NCBI RefSeq assembly: GCF_004379255.2
Contig: NC_056052.1
Span: forward strand, 9,479,708 to 9,543,707
Length of the DNA stretch: 64,000 bases
Reading direction: 5' to 3'
From: Salvia splendens
Taxonomy: Eukaryota > Streptophyta > Magnoliopsida > Lamiales > Lamiaceae
Part shown: positions 9,770 to 21,962 of the stretch, in pieces
How positions within the stretch are numbered: the first letter of the stretch is position 1
How the letters are laid out: each line of letters opens with the position of its first letter
Notes under the pieces: model-generated
The model's input: the letters and a program-made list of their open reading frames with translations, nothing else
Told to the model about the DNA's origin: nothing
Databases searched by the model: none
Translations under genes and position numbers: made by a program

Positions 9770-12700
9770 TGTCATGACCCAATTCTCGTTAAGGATAACA
9801 AGATTGAGTAATTCGCGACTAATGGGGGATTAAAGAAGCGGGGATAGAAAAGGGGTAGAATCTGAAGAACTTGCCGAAGGCCAAAGGTGATATTACCAAA
9901 ATAACAGTCAAGTATCTGATACATTCTCATAATAGAATAATTTGACATGTCAACTGAATCAGAGTTCAATGATGAGACATTACTATTCTCATTCAACAAA
10001 ACACAGCGGAATAGGTCCCTACTGAACGACTTCGTGTATGAAGACACGAATCGTAGAGAAGTCCACACGATATTTAATAGCATCGACTCCGATCAATTCT
10101 TCTCCATCTTGACGTTCAACATGCACATTTATAAATACATGCAGGGCTGAGTACATGAGTACTCAGTGGACACGTGCCGAAAACAAAACATACAAATATA
10201 AGTTGTCATCCATCAACAGTATCACAAGGGGGTTTTCTTAAAAGGCCCGAGCATACTAAATTCTTTTGTGATCTTGAAAGTCCGACTGCAGTCTAAGTTC
10301 TTGATGTATTCCTCCATGTCTGAGAATCCAGTGTGCCGTGAAGGTGGCCACCTTCAACAAGCACCCTCGCCGGCCAACCTCTCTCTAGGATGGCTCACAT
10401 CGCTCGCGCACGAAATTCTGAATAGGATTTGCGGTCCTATTGGGAACTGAATTCGTTACCCAAATTTGTTTTGGCATCGCCAAACTCTCGGCATATAGCC
10501 CTCACAGACAGGTCTCGAAAACAAATATTTTATGGCATGACAACAGCTTTAAAATAATTCACATCTCCAATTTTGAGAAAAGATGATATTTCATAACTTC
10601 AAAATATTTGCTTTATATCACACACACTATAGTGCTGGATTAAAGAAAGCCCACCTGGTTTATCTCCAATTAAAATCCTCGTTTGGTCTCACTTGCCCTT
10701 GAAATAATTCTCCTTTAGAAATAAATAACGTAACACGCTAATTAGTACTTGAGCTATTTTTTTGTGAAAAGAATGCACATGCACCCTATAGGATAGCATC
10801 TATCTCTTAGTCTCAGCCTATAGGATTTTTCCTTAAATCCTAACTCGGCTATATCATGCGGCCGCATTTAATTATTCGCTTTACTTATCTTGGAGAAATT
10901 CTATTGTCTCAAAAAATATGGATTCTTAAAATCCCTCCTTAAATTCATTCTTCTTTGGATTTTTCTTAAGGCCGCCCATGGCGTCGCGGGGCGACGCCGG
11001 TCGGCCCTTCGCGTCTCCAACTTCAACATTCTTCCATATTCGGAAACTTAGTAATTTAATAGGGAATTAATTAATTAAGCTCCAACTCAACCCTTAATTA
11101 AATTCTGTTCCACATAAAATTAAATTCCAAGTCCACTAATTTCCTCCATTTAAATTCCAGGCCCAAATCCTCTTAATTAACTTGAAATCGGCCCAATCTC
11201 GAATTAATTTAGTGGCCCAACTTTGAATTTAATTTGTGGCCAACAACAAGTGAGCCTACCTCTCTCTCTCAACTCTCGGCTCTAATCTCTCTCTCTTCCT
11301 TCAAGAATCAAAAATCCCCAAATCCCATTTCTTCATCCCTCATTTCAACCGCAATTTCAACCGCAAATTCCCCTTCTATCTCCCTCATCTCGTCGCCACT
11401 CCGGCGAGAATTAGTCACTGTCGTTCACGCCTTCCTCCGGCGTCTTCCCTCTCTTCATGGCGGTTTACCGACTCGGGGGAGGCGTCGCCTCTACACTCTC
11501 TCGCTCCGACGAGATGCCGCCTCGACGGATGCCGAGCTCTTCGGAGCTCTCCGTTCCAGCGGCGATGCCTCACCGGGGCAGTAGCCATCGTTCCTCTGCC
11601 GAGCGCCATGCCGAGCCCAGATGATCCAGCTGCCCAGCAGCTCCTCCGTCGCCATCCCCGTCAGCTCTCCGGGGCTCTGTCGTCTAAGCTAAGTCCCTTC
11701 CCCCCTTTCCGCGTTCGTTTTCTTGTTAACGGGTTACGGCAGTATTTGGTGATTAGGGACTTTGTCTAGTTGTGATCCAAATTGAATTTTTGCTCCTTGG
11801 TTGCTACTGTGAGTTGAGCAATAGTTATGTGATATTGGGATTATTGGTGCATGAACTCGATTGATCTACTGGGGTTACGGTGTCTAATCGTTGGTGATAC
11901 CTCTATGTTTTCTATGTTCTTGATACTTGAGTGGTTACTCTATATGATGCGAAGAGGGGTCGTTGAGGGGATTACCTTGATCGATGAACTCTTTCGGCCT
12001 GCCCTTCTCACTGCCGCGCCGCCGCTCCTCACTCCGCTGCACTCCCTTGCCTTGCGAGAACTTGGCAGAGTATGTGTGTGGAGTGGGGAGAAGGTGGCGG
12101 TATTTATAAGCCCTTCCTTTGGCTTCTTGTGGGTAGCTCATGGGGCATTGGGCTCCTATTTTCGGTGTCAAGCTCAGCCCCCTTTTGAGCTTATTGATTA
12201 AGGGAATCTTACCTATTTGATGCAGTCTTGGGCTGCCCTTTTGACTGTTTTCTTAGCTTTGGTGATGGCAGAGGGTTGTCTTCTTTGAGTTGCATAGTGA
12301 GCATGCCTCACCGTGTACATTTGTTGGCTTTCTCCTCTTGATGAAACCTTGGGAAGGAGCTGTTCTTAGCTCTAATTTGCAGCCTAATGGCTGACCTATA
12401 TAGCTCTACTATTCATCATCTCTAATTGAGCTTGTGCCTCTTTTCCCTTTATTTGTGAATCTATTTTCTAACCCCTTTCTTGGGTGTATTCCTTGCAGGT
12501 AAGTGGCTGCCTTCTTGGAGCTTGGTGGAGGGATTTTCGAGAGAGATGGAGGGGAGGAAGAGAAAAATCTACTACCTCACACACTTACTTTATTGCTAGC
12601 TTTAGCAATTGGTTAGACATTAGGCTTTGTGTAGCTCTTGACTAAGCTCTAGTTTAGTCACTGGGTGATGTTGGCCTTCCACAAGGTGTAGTGTATGATT

Positions 12701-12976
12701 AGAGTTGTTATTTTGTCTTCAAAGTGCAGAAAACGAGGCATGTAATATTTGCATTTGATTTCCTCTATCATTTCCAATATCATTTATTTCAATCTTGCTA
12801 TTGAAATAAGAATCGTTGTTGCACTTAAATTTTCCTTCTCAACAAAATACTTAATTCGATTCAACGTCGGAGATTACAATCGAATCACACGTCCACACAT
12901 TTGCTAAATGAAAATTACTCGAGCTAATAAATCCGACTTAATCAAAAATAAAAGGATTAAAATCCGGGGCGTCACA
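9770..12976 (+). mobile_element. Solo LTR, 3.2 kb, target duplication AGTCG
   Basis: Begins TGTCATGACCC and ends GGGGCGTCACA (TG..CA with a short inverted end) and is flanked by AGTCG at 9765-9769 and again at 12977-12981. These three marks define an LTR inserted by a retroviral-type integrase. No gag or pol sequence, primer site or second LTR lies inside, so it is a solo LTR left by recombination. A long LTR of this kind would suit chromovirus-type gypsy elements, but without internal sequence the lineage is a guess. Orientation is taken from the related copy at 5714. Only short frames with no family likeness are present. Confidence 0.7.
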
Positions 12977-13064
12977 AGTCGAGGCCGGGTCAGAGTCCTG
13001 ACTGCAGCGGCAGTGAGGAAGAGGAGGAAGAGAGTGGGGAGGAGTGGTAAGGGATGATAAGGCA

Positions 13065-13252
13065 AAGTCAACTTAAAATTTATCATCCACGTCATCCACT
13101 CAACACACACTTAGCAGCCACATCAGAGCTTCATTGTCGGAAAACTCGCCATGGGAAAATGGCAACCGATTATAAAGTTCGTGACATTATACGCCAATTT
13201 TTTAGTTCGTGGAAAAAATCGGAATTTGGCAAAAGTTTGTTTTAAGTTTACC
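13065..13252. repeat. Right terminal inverted repeat of the MULE
   Basis: Inverted partner of 8785-8970. It contains the complement of TTGGCGTATAATGTCACGAA and ends GTTTACC immediately before the ATTTTCCTTT duplication. Confidence 0.75.
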
Positions 13253-13262
13253 ATTTTCCTTT

Positions 13263-14199
13263 CTATTATATCTTAGTTAACTCATTTAAAACAATTTTTC
13301 TTAAATTTCGTGTTAAAAATAAACGTCTCCCCTACTTAGGGATATAAGAAGTATTTAATATTCAAAATCAATATTTATGTTTTATTTTATTTTCTATTTG
13401 TGGTTTATATATATTTATTTCGCCTTAATTAAATTGAGTTGTATTTATTCCAACCTAATCGAGTATTTTTTTTCAGAATAAAATATCTCATTATTACTTT
13501 ATTCTTCTTCTACATTACTCTTGACTTATTTGTATGTATTATTTTATCTACATTTATGTACTCCTAACTTTTTAATTTTTGTACTCAAAAGGAATGTTAT
13601 TTTTAGTTGACTATAGATGTGTCGTGTCGTACTCGTATTTGGTAGAATTCGACCAATCTTAATTGATCGAATTTACGAATTAAAGTCGAAAGCCTTCCTA
13701 CAAATGACCAAGTTTAAAAAATGTACTCCCTATTAATAAGATAGGAAGTAGTATATTACAAATCATGAATCACGCCTGACAAAAAATAACCCAAAAGAGA
13801 GAATTTTGCACTGAATTTGATTGAAACGACGACGTGTTAGGATCCCCGAAGAAAACCCTTCAAATATAGGTGTTGTTGACAGAGAAATGTAAAGCTTAAA
13901 ATCTAGGGTTTTCTCAAGAGTCGTCACGCACAGTCCTATACCTAAAATCTGATAAATTTCCCAAATCAGGAATTCAGCCATAGTCGTAGGCCGCCCAAAT
14001 CTTGATTCGAAAACCCTAATTCCTTCCCACCGCCACCAACCGATCTATATATCTGAATGGAAAACATGTATTGAAATATCAATTTTTTTATATGTTGGAT
14101 TGGAAATTGGGGAAATTGACTGAAAAAAATTCGATTTTATTTGATTCATTACACATCTCTCTAATTTCTCTGCTTTAAAGATTAATTTAGGGTGAATAA
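13263..14199. other. Upstream region of the CPL gene
   Basis: AT-rich intergenic DNA up to about 13740. A decayed Stowaway-type end (TCTCCCCTACTTAGG near 13330) and a small palindrome (TACTCCCTATT...GGAAGTAGTA, 13723-13753) lie here. From 13800 on the sequence becomes leader-like. No separate gene is supported. Confidence 0.5.
14010..14020 (+). promoter_or_regulatory. Telo-box-like AAAACCCTAA
   Basis: AAAACCCTAAT about 185 bp upstream of the CPL start codon, with an inverted partner (TCTAGGGTTTT, near 13902). Such interstitial telomere motifs are common in leaders and promoters of plant housekeeping genes. Function here is inferred. Confidence 0.45.
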
Positions 14200-17100
14200 A
14201 TGTATGGAAAACTGGTGGTGGTGTATGAAGGGGAGAGATTGCTGGGAGGGGCTGAGTTGCAGCCGCAAGAAGGCTTCGCTGCGTTGTTTAAGGCGGAGGA
14301 GATTCGGGAGATTCGCGTCTCCCATTTCTCGCCGCCGAGTGAGCGATGTCCGCCACTTGCTGTGCTACACACTGTAAATTCAGCCGGAATATGCTTCAAA
14401 TTGGAATCTACGGCCAAGAATGTGGATTCATCACCTCTTGCTGTTATGCACGCCACCTGCCTTAGACAGAACAAGGTATTTTACCCAAAAAGAAAACAAT
14501 TGAAAACAGACACTCATTTGGTTTAATTCAATTAATCAATAAAATTCCATTTATGAATATTTGACTATTAAGAGATCCCTAATTTTTCTATTTTGTTAGC
14601 ATAATGGAGTATAAACATATGGAAAGTTATCAATTTTGGAGTGTTAAAAGTACTGACACACGAATGAGAAAGGACCAAGAATGAGAAAGGACCGGTAGTT
14701 ACATGCATTGATTTGGATCTCTCTAAATTAAATTATATGGATTGTTTTGGATCTAATTAAGGAGAATATGGATTGATTTGGATCTAATTAAGGAGAATAT
14801 GGATTAATTTGGATATAATCAGGAGGGTATGTGAATAAATCCCAGAATCTCTCATTCCCATCCCAGTTTTAGAAACTGAGAAATTCTGGAAATTTCTGGA
14901 ACATTTTTCTCCAAATCCTACCTGCTTCCAAACAATGGCTAGTTGAGAACAACCTCCTTTTCTCTTTTTCATTACTTAATATTGTGTGTGTCATTTTCAA
15001 TCAGAGAGGTGCCCTACTTTGAATATCATATGCTAACTATACTTGATTATCCTATTTTGATTTTCAGACGGCGGTGGCATCTATTGGGAGAGAGCAGATT
15101 CATTTGGTTGCCATGCATTCAAGAAACTACGCACAGACCCCTTGTTTTGGGGGTTCAATGTGGCATCAAGTCTGTACAATTCTTCCCTTGCTATGCTAAA
15201 TCTCAGATGCCTTGGCATTGTATTTGATCTTGATGAAACATTGATAGTTGCAAATACATTGCGGTCGTTTGAGGATAGGATAGAGTCACTGCAACGAAAA
15301 ATAAATGGCGAGACTGATCCACATCGTATTGCTAGCATGATAGCAGAGATTAAACGCTATCAGGATGATAAATATATTTTGAAGCAATATGCAGAAAGTG
15401 ATCAGGTAGTAGACAATGGGAAGGTAATCAGGTCAGAGTCTGAGGTGGTTCTCGCTTTGTCAGACAACCAACAAACTATTGTTCGTCCACTTATCCGGCT
15501 ACAAGATAAAAATATTGTTCTTACTCGCATTAATCCACTGGTAAAATACACCTTCATTTTTGTGTGCCTATTTTCCCCCTTAGTGAGGGAGCAAGTGCAG
15601 CAGCACAATCTTTCTAGATTTCTTATAAAAGACTCTTTTAACTGCTGCAGATACGTGATACAAGTGTTCTTGTGAGATTAAGACCTGCATGGGAGGATCT
15701 TAAAACCTACTTGATTGCTAAAGGCCGAAAGCGCTTTGAGGTTTTTGTTTGCACTATGGCAGAAAAAGACTATGCCTTAGAAATGTGGAGACTACTTGAT
15801 CCGGGATCAAATTTGATAAACCCAAGGGAGATTTTGGACCGCATTGTGTGTGTCAAGTCAGGTAAAGCCTGACGAACTGTAGCCTTAACTTCAAGTTTCA
15901 GTGAGATTCATCTCAGATGATGTGACTCTCCATTGGCCTGTGTACAGGTTGCAAGAAGTCATTGTTCCACGTTTTTCAAGATGGAAACTGCCATCCTAAG
16001 ATGGCCTTGGTAATCGATGACCGTTTAAAAGTGTGGGATGAGCAAGATCAACAGAGAGTGCATGTTGTTCCTGCATTTACACCCTATTTTTCTCCTCAAG
16101 CTGAAGTAATTAATTCCTACTGAAATACTTTGCTTCCTGGTGAAGTGACCTAGTGCTTTTGCTAAATTGCTTTAAAACTAATTACGTGCAGGGTAACAAC
16201 ACTATCCCTGTGCTCTGTGTGGCAAGAAATGTAGCTTGCAATGTCAGAGGTGGTTTTTTTAAGTAAGTATCTCTTATTTGGTTTGTTTTCTTAGATTTGC
16301 TTACTATTCCATCTATAGGATTTGACTCAGTATGTTTGTGGCAGAGAGTTTGATGATGGCATAATGCAAAGAATTTCTGAAGTTGCATATGAAGATGATA
16401 TCAAGAACTTGCCTCCTGTACCTGATGTCGGAAGCTACTTGGTTTCTGAGGTTCTATCACTAGACAAAGACTGTATTTTTCTTGATTTTACATAGCCCCC
16501 AATATACTGAGCAGCATATACTTTTTTTTAAATGCGTAGGATGATCTATTGGCTTCTAATGGCAACAAGGATTCAGTTGGTTTTGATGGAATGGCAGATG
16601 CTGAGGTGGAAAGGAGATTGAAGGTGAAATGTCTCTTTCTAGGAATCAAACTATTTTTATTGTATTATTAATTTCTAGATCTTGAGCTTCCTATGGTGCA
16701 TAGCATGGAAAACAATTATTTTTATTATTATTATAACAAATTTTTGTGGGGTGGGAGCGGAGGTTAGAATACATAGGTCTCTAGGCATATTACCTCGCTG
16801 CTGGCACTTCTGTTTTTGTTAGCCACGTTTCTTATGGATATACATATTTTTAATTGACATCGAGTCTATAATTCCTTAAATCTGAAAGTGTTGAACTTTC
16901 AGGAGGCAATGTTAGCTTCTTCTACTGCTCCTAATTCTGTGATGAACTTAGACCCAAGAATAGCCTCAGCTCTCCAGTTTGCCACACCTTCAACGTCTTT
17001 TGCAGTTCATCCTCCAACTTTACAAGGGCCAGCAGTGCCTCTGCCAAGTAAGCAATTACCTCAGCTTGCAAAATTGTTAAGAACACCATCAGCTGGATCT

Positions 17101-20100
17101 GGGCAAGTTGAAACTACACTGCATAGTTCTCCTGCAAGGGAAGAAGGTGAGGTACCAGAATCTGAATTAGATCCTGACACTAGGAGGAGACTGCTTATTT
17201 TGCAACACGGTCAAGACATGAGAGAACAGCCTCCAAATGAAAATCAGTTTCCTGCGCGGCCGCCTGGGCCGGCACCCTTACCAAGAGCTCACCCACAAGG
17301 TTGGTTTCCCCTTGAAGAGGAGATGACCCTGAGACAATTGAACCAGGTGCCACCACCTCTGGAGTTGAATGCTGAGGCTCTTTCAATTGACAATAATTGG
17401 GCTCGTAAGTCATCCTTTCTCCATGAAGTGCAAACTTCCTTCCCACCTGCCAGGGTTCATGAGAACCAGAGGCTGCCGGAGGAGGTAATTGGTTTTCCTT
17501 TCATCCTTCTTTATACCTTTATAGACAGTATGGAAATCTGAATAATTTTCACTGGTGATGAGTAAACGAATATGATATAGCATGTTACACACATTCAGGA
17601 ACTCCCACAACAAGACCATTTAAGACTGAATGGACCACTGCCTGATTTTCGTTCTATTTCTGGTAAGTCAGCGCCCTGAAAAAATTGTCCAAGAAACCAG
17701 GCATTTGGTAGAAAGCTTTCTATAGATATATACTCTTTAGGATAGTGTGGATAAATGTTTTCCTAGTTACACATGCTTCTAGTTCAAACCAGTTGCTTGT
17801 TTTAACTGTATTCAACAGCATTAGTAGTAATAACACATATTCTGATTTTCAAGATGAGGATAGTCTTGTCGCTCAAATGTCTTCAGCATACAAGGATCTT
17901 GATCTTGAAGCCGGACAAATTGATCCATCTAGTGCAACTTCTGCTGCAGTTTTACTGGACATTGCTTTCAAGTCTGGAACAAAGGTGAAACACCTCTTGA
18001 TCTTTTGTTTTGCATTTTTGTGATCCAAACTCTCATATCGGGTAGATGGTTGTCACAATTACTTTAGGTGGAGTTCAAGCATACTTTAGCACCAGGCACA
18101 GAACTGCAGTTCTTTATGGAGGTGAGATTCAGACTGATAGTTGGCTTTGTTTGTTGCATCTTGCTTCTAAAGATATCAACTGGAAATTGAAGAGGATGAG
18201 TATTCATACTAGTGCTTCCTTCCTCAGCCTCTCTCTGTATATGTTTATATGCCTATATACCTAATTACCTGTTGATCTGTCTGTCTCTTTCTTTCAAAAT
18301 TTACTCTCTCTTGTTTTGTGGGTGAAGTCCAATGAGATTGTATTATATGTGGTCTTCTGCAGGTTTTCTTTGCAGGTCAAAAAATTGGCGAAGGAATTGG
18401 TAGAACAAGGAGGGAAGCACAATGTCATGCTGCAGAAGGATCTCTTTTCTATTTGGCTGGTAACGTACCAATTTTTGGCTCCCTGATGGTTAAATTCATT
18501 TGGTCAAACTTAATTGCTTGCAGAGCATGAAAAATGATGAAGGTGTAGAACACTGATCATTAGTGTTCGAGCTGATGAATACATTTTTTTATTTTTGCGT
18601 GTCTTCAATAATTTAGACATTCAGAGACCGTATACCTGGTCTTTAAGTTTGAAAAAGAGATCCTTTATCGTTCTACCTTTTGTTCTCTTTTCTCTTTTTA
18701 GTTTGGGGATGGGAATGGGTATCGAAGTATCGAACCCCTGTACATGGTTGAGCAATGCCATCAGGCTACATGCCTGTGGTAGATGTATTTGTAATTCTTT
18801 TGCACCCAGTGTTTTTTTTCCAATTTCTGCTCAAAATTGGGGCTAAGTGTTCCCTTTCAGATTATCTGATGATAAGCCTTGATGGGGGAAGTTTGTCTGT
18901 ATTCTTGAATTTCAGAGTTACTTTTGTTGGATTTCATTTTGCAATCATAATCTCAAAGTGGAGGCATAGTTAGATTGTTGTAGATCTTACTAGAGTTCTG
19001 CCAACCTTTTTTCAGATAAATACTTGTCCCAGCTTAATCATGATTCCAGCAACATGCCTGTAAGCGGAATTAGTCTGGGTAAACTGCAAGACAGTTATAT
19101 CAATGATGGTGTGAGTTCACGTGAGGCTACACCCTCAAGAACATCAGTGTCCCCAAGGATTCTAGACCCGAGAATTGAGACCTCCAAGAAGTCAACAAAC
19201 TCAATATCTGCTCTTAAAGAATTAGTAAGCATAAAAATGTAGCATGTCTTAAAAAAATGTAATATGTTTTATCGTTTCCATCTTTCTGTGAGGGTTATCA
19301 TGAAGCTCACGTACTACAACTTTTTGTCTCAATACTTCAGTGCATGATGGAAGGCCTTAGTGTAGCATATCAAACTCAACCTCAGTTTTCAGCTCATTGG
19401 GGCCAGCAAAATGAAGTGTATGCTGAGGTTGGTATTTTCCATCCTGTTTGGTCAATATATGCATAAGAAATGTCTTCCTACTATTCTTGAAACATAAACT
19501 TCCTCTTTTGTTTTGATGTTTCTTTTTCACGAGTCAATAGACTCAATACCTATAGATATGCAGTCCTCTTAACTTTTCCAATATCAAGTACTATGTCTCA
19601 ATGCACTCATGTGGGTTATATGTGCTGTTAATTTGTTCAGATTAGACTGCCTGCAAGTTTATATGCTTATATTTCCTGGAGTTGCTGATTTACATGGTTT
19701 GAATTTCATTAGTTGTTTAAATTTTGAATACAGTCTGGTGTGGTCAACTCAGCTTCCTGACTTCTTCGACTCCTGAAGATGTTAGGGTGCCTTGGTTCTG
19801 ATTCAAAGTTTCTACCTCTCTGGTCTTAATTGCTCTTTGATCTGCTAGTATCGATATTCTTAAGCGTGCTGATTGAACAAAGCTTCTTGTGGTTTCAGTA
19901 TTCAGAAATTTTATCGTTGAACTGAATTATTTTAATTATGGCTTATTTGGAAGGTGTTGTTCGATCTAGGTTATTTTTTCTTTTGTTATTTTGTTTAAAT
20001 TGCTGTTTTAGATAGGATGTAAGAAGAATTCTTCCCTTTACCCAAAAATAGGAGGTGGTCAAAGTCAGCGGATAGGTGATTCTAGTTATTCTCCCTTTTG

Positions 20101-20902
20101 TCAATTTAGGTTGAAATTGATGGGCAAGTATTGGGCAAGGGAACTGGCTTAACATGGGATGAAGCTAAATCTAAGGTATTCTATTTGCCTCAAAACTCAT
20201 ATTGTATTTTCATACTCGTATTTATTCATCTGGGAACCGTTTCTTCTTTGATTTATATCTGAAAAACATTTTATTTTAGGCTGCTGAGAAAGCTCTTGGT
20301 GCTGTGAAATCCATGTTCAGTCAGTATCCTCACAAGCGCCAGGCTTCTCCGAGGTGAACTGATTTCTTCTTGAGGATGTTTGATTATTCCATTGCCTATT
20401 CGGGTTATATTTGAGAATAATCTGAAGTTTTAGATAATACTACCTCCATCCTTGAAAAATAGAAACTTTTGAAACAACACGAGTTTGAATGGACAATTGG
20501 TAAAATAAGAGAGATAGAGAGAGAAAAATGGGTCAAGTAAGAGAGATGAAGAAAAAAATAGTGGAAGTAGTGTTTAGTGGATTGTGGGGTGTCCATTGCC
20601 TAAAATCGAAAGTTAAGAAAGTTTCTATTTTTAAGGGACAGACCAAAATGAAAATAGTTTCTATTTTTATGGGACGGAGATAGTAGTATTATTTAGGTAA
20701 ATTTTGGATTCTGCAATGGTCGGTGTGACATGTACCATATGATAACTTTGCTGTTTGCATCGTTGATGTGTGTTTGTTAAATCTGTGGTGCAGATCTCTG
20801 CAAGAGATGCCATGTAAGAGGCTGAAACCAGAATCCTCAAGAGCTCTGCACCGGATGCCATCATCTGCCCGTCCCCCAAAGAATGCTCCTCATATTCCGT
20901 GA
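14200..20902 (+). CDS. CPL1-like: CPL1-type RNA polymerase II CTD phosphatase, 17 exons, one frameshift
   Basis: Nuclear phosphatase acting on the polymerase II C-terminal domain (CPL1/FIERY2 family; roles in stress signalling and small-RNA processing in Arabidopsis). Exons: 14200-14475, 15068-15540, 15651-15861, 15948-16105, 16192-16262, 16345-16450, 16540-16623, 16903-17484, 17599-17662, 17854-17984, 18068-18121, 18363-18459, 19016-19224, 19341-19427, 20110-20175, 20280-20353, 20794-20902. All have GT..AG introns and phases close, except exon 2, one base short. With that base the product is about 950 residues (Arabidopsis CPL1 is 967). The catalytic FDLDETLIV (DxDxT, residues ~146-150) and [10 protein letters not shown] are present. 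Exons 10-12 and 13-16 encode two double-stranded-RNA-binding domains, which points to CPL1 rather than CPL2. As written, exon 2 shifts frame at about 15143-15149 and stops at 15197-15199, before the catalytic motif. Confidence 0.93.
14737..14829. repeat. 31-bp tandem repeat in CPL intron 1
   Basis: Unit ATGGATTGATTTGGATCTAA followed by TTAAGGAGAAT begins at 14737, 14768 and 14799, an exact 31-bp period with a few substitutions, the third copy being partial. Intronic, no coding meaning. Confidence 0.8.
20438..20688. mobile_element. Stowaway-like MITE in the last CPL intron
   Basis: Starts TACTACCTCCATCC and ends GGGACGGAGATAGTAGTA, with AATAGAAACTTT near the left end recurring inverted as AAAGTTTCTATT near the right. 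About 250 bp, inside the intron 20354-20793. Its interior (ACAATTGGTAAAATAAGAGAG; GTCCATTGCCTAAAAT) closely matches the MITE at 51827, so the two are one subfamily. Confidence 0.75.
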
Positions 20903-21962
20903 AACCTCTAGTTCGCTTTCTCAGTAAAGCCAGTGCCAAAATTTTCAGTGTGACAGGGGAAGGTTGGCTAAGATTGAACTGCCACCATCAGGTTTGCTTG
21001 CGGCCCAGAAGCTGGCCCTTTCAGAATTTAAAGATTGTATCTCGTCTATTTTGTCCATCACATGCAATTTTCCGCTAGAGATGGCTAAATGCGATGATGC
21101 GAGTGTACGGTGGAGACGCAGGCACGCGGAAATGGGCGAGCATTGATGGTACATGGTTCTGATAAATGATGTGCAGCTATACAGGGGGGTTTGCTAGCTT
21201 TAACTATCTTACCAATTCTACATTTTTGTGGTGGAATTATATAGAAATGTATAATATGAGTGAAGAAGGTGGGTAACTACAGCTTGTTCTAAAGGAAAGA
21301 GTATCAATCTCTTAAATCAAGGATTGAATTAACATTGTAAATAAAATAGAGTGATTTACTTTCCTTACAAACTATTTACCATGTACATCATATTTCATCC
21401 CTATTTAAAGGGATCATCATTGAATAGAATTATTGTCAGACTCGATCAATACAATAGCGTGATCTTTAATCCTTTTTCTCTGAACATGTCATTTAAAATG
21501 TTATTTAAAAGTTTGGCTTTGGCATCGATGCTTAGGACATTCGTCTATGAGTTATTTAAAAGTTTGTACATGTCAGCAATTCTCTCTCAAGTCGGACTCC
21601 ACACTCAGGTCCTCATAAATGTCGACATAGCACCTTGCAAGCATCTTTGGCCCTCAATGGAGTGCTTCGTTTCCACCATAGGAATTTTCCCTTTGTCTGC
21701 CTTTGTCTTTGCCCTCGCTTAAGAACCAAATCCAACCTCCGGAGTGGACGGTCAAACGCTCCAATTGGTTCCGTATTCGAGATCTCGTAGTCATATACGT
21801 TGGTTCCGGATTGTGAGTACCTGGCGTATCCATCGCCGGGACCATGAGTTGCATAGGTGGGAACTACCTCGGAACATGCATTGCCGAATCATGACTCCTG
21901 AGACCCTACTACATAAACGATCTATTCCAAGTATCTAAATCATTCGGATCCTACCCTAAGAG
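20903..21962. other. CPL 3' UTR and intergenic DNA
   Basis: The first ~430 bp are probable 3' untranslated sequence of CPL. From about 21580 to 21960 the base composition is more balanced, with only short frames; it may be a fragment of an old retroelement, but no domain is recognisable. Confidence 0.45.

Larger units (their letters stand above)
8785..13252. mobile_element. Mutator-like element, 4.5 kb, with 10-bp target duplication
   Basis: Flanked by identical ATTTTCCTTT at 8775-8784 and 13253-13262. Ends are GGGCAAACT on the left and AGTTTACC on the right, and the inverted ends continue for about 170-190 bp with shared blocks CCAAATTCCGATTTTT-like, TTGGCGTATAATGTCACGAA and TTTTCCGA. Long inverted ends plus a 9-10-bp duplication are the signature of Mutator-like elements. 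No transposase (MULE DDE or zinc finger) is visible, so it is non-autonomous. The interior left of the solo LTR (about 9030-9765) and the piece at 12982-13050 are GC-rich compared with the surroundings and may be captured sequence, but I recognise no gene. A solo LTR occupies most of the element. Confidence 0.75.

Noticed and set aside
11234..12201. Plus-strand frames and a GT..AG-like layout inside the solo LTR
   Set aside because: The region is noncoding LTR by its borders and by loose conservation with the 5714 copy; frames are short and unlike any protein.
13763..13981. Small minus-strand gene divergent from CPL (starts MAEFLIWEIYQIL)
   Set aside because: No family likeness; it overlaps leader-like sequence with telo-box motifs and is probably a chance frame.
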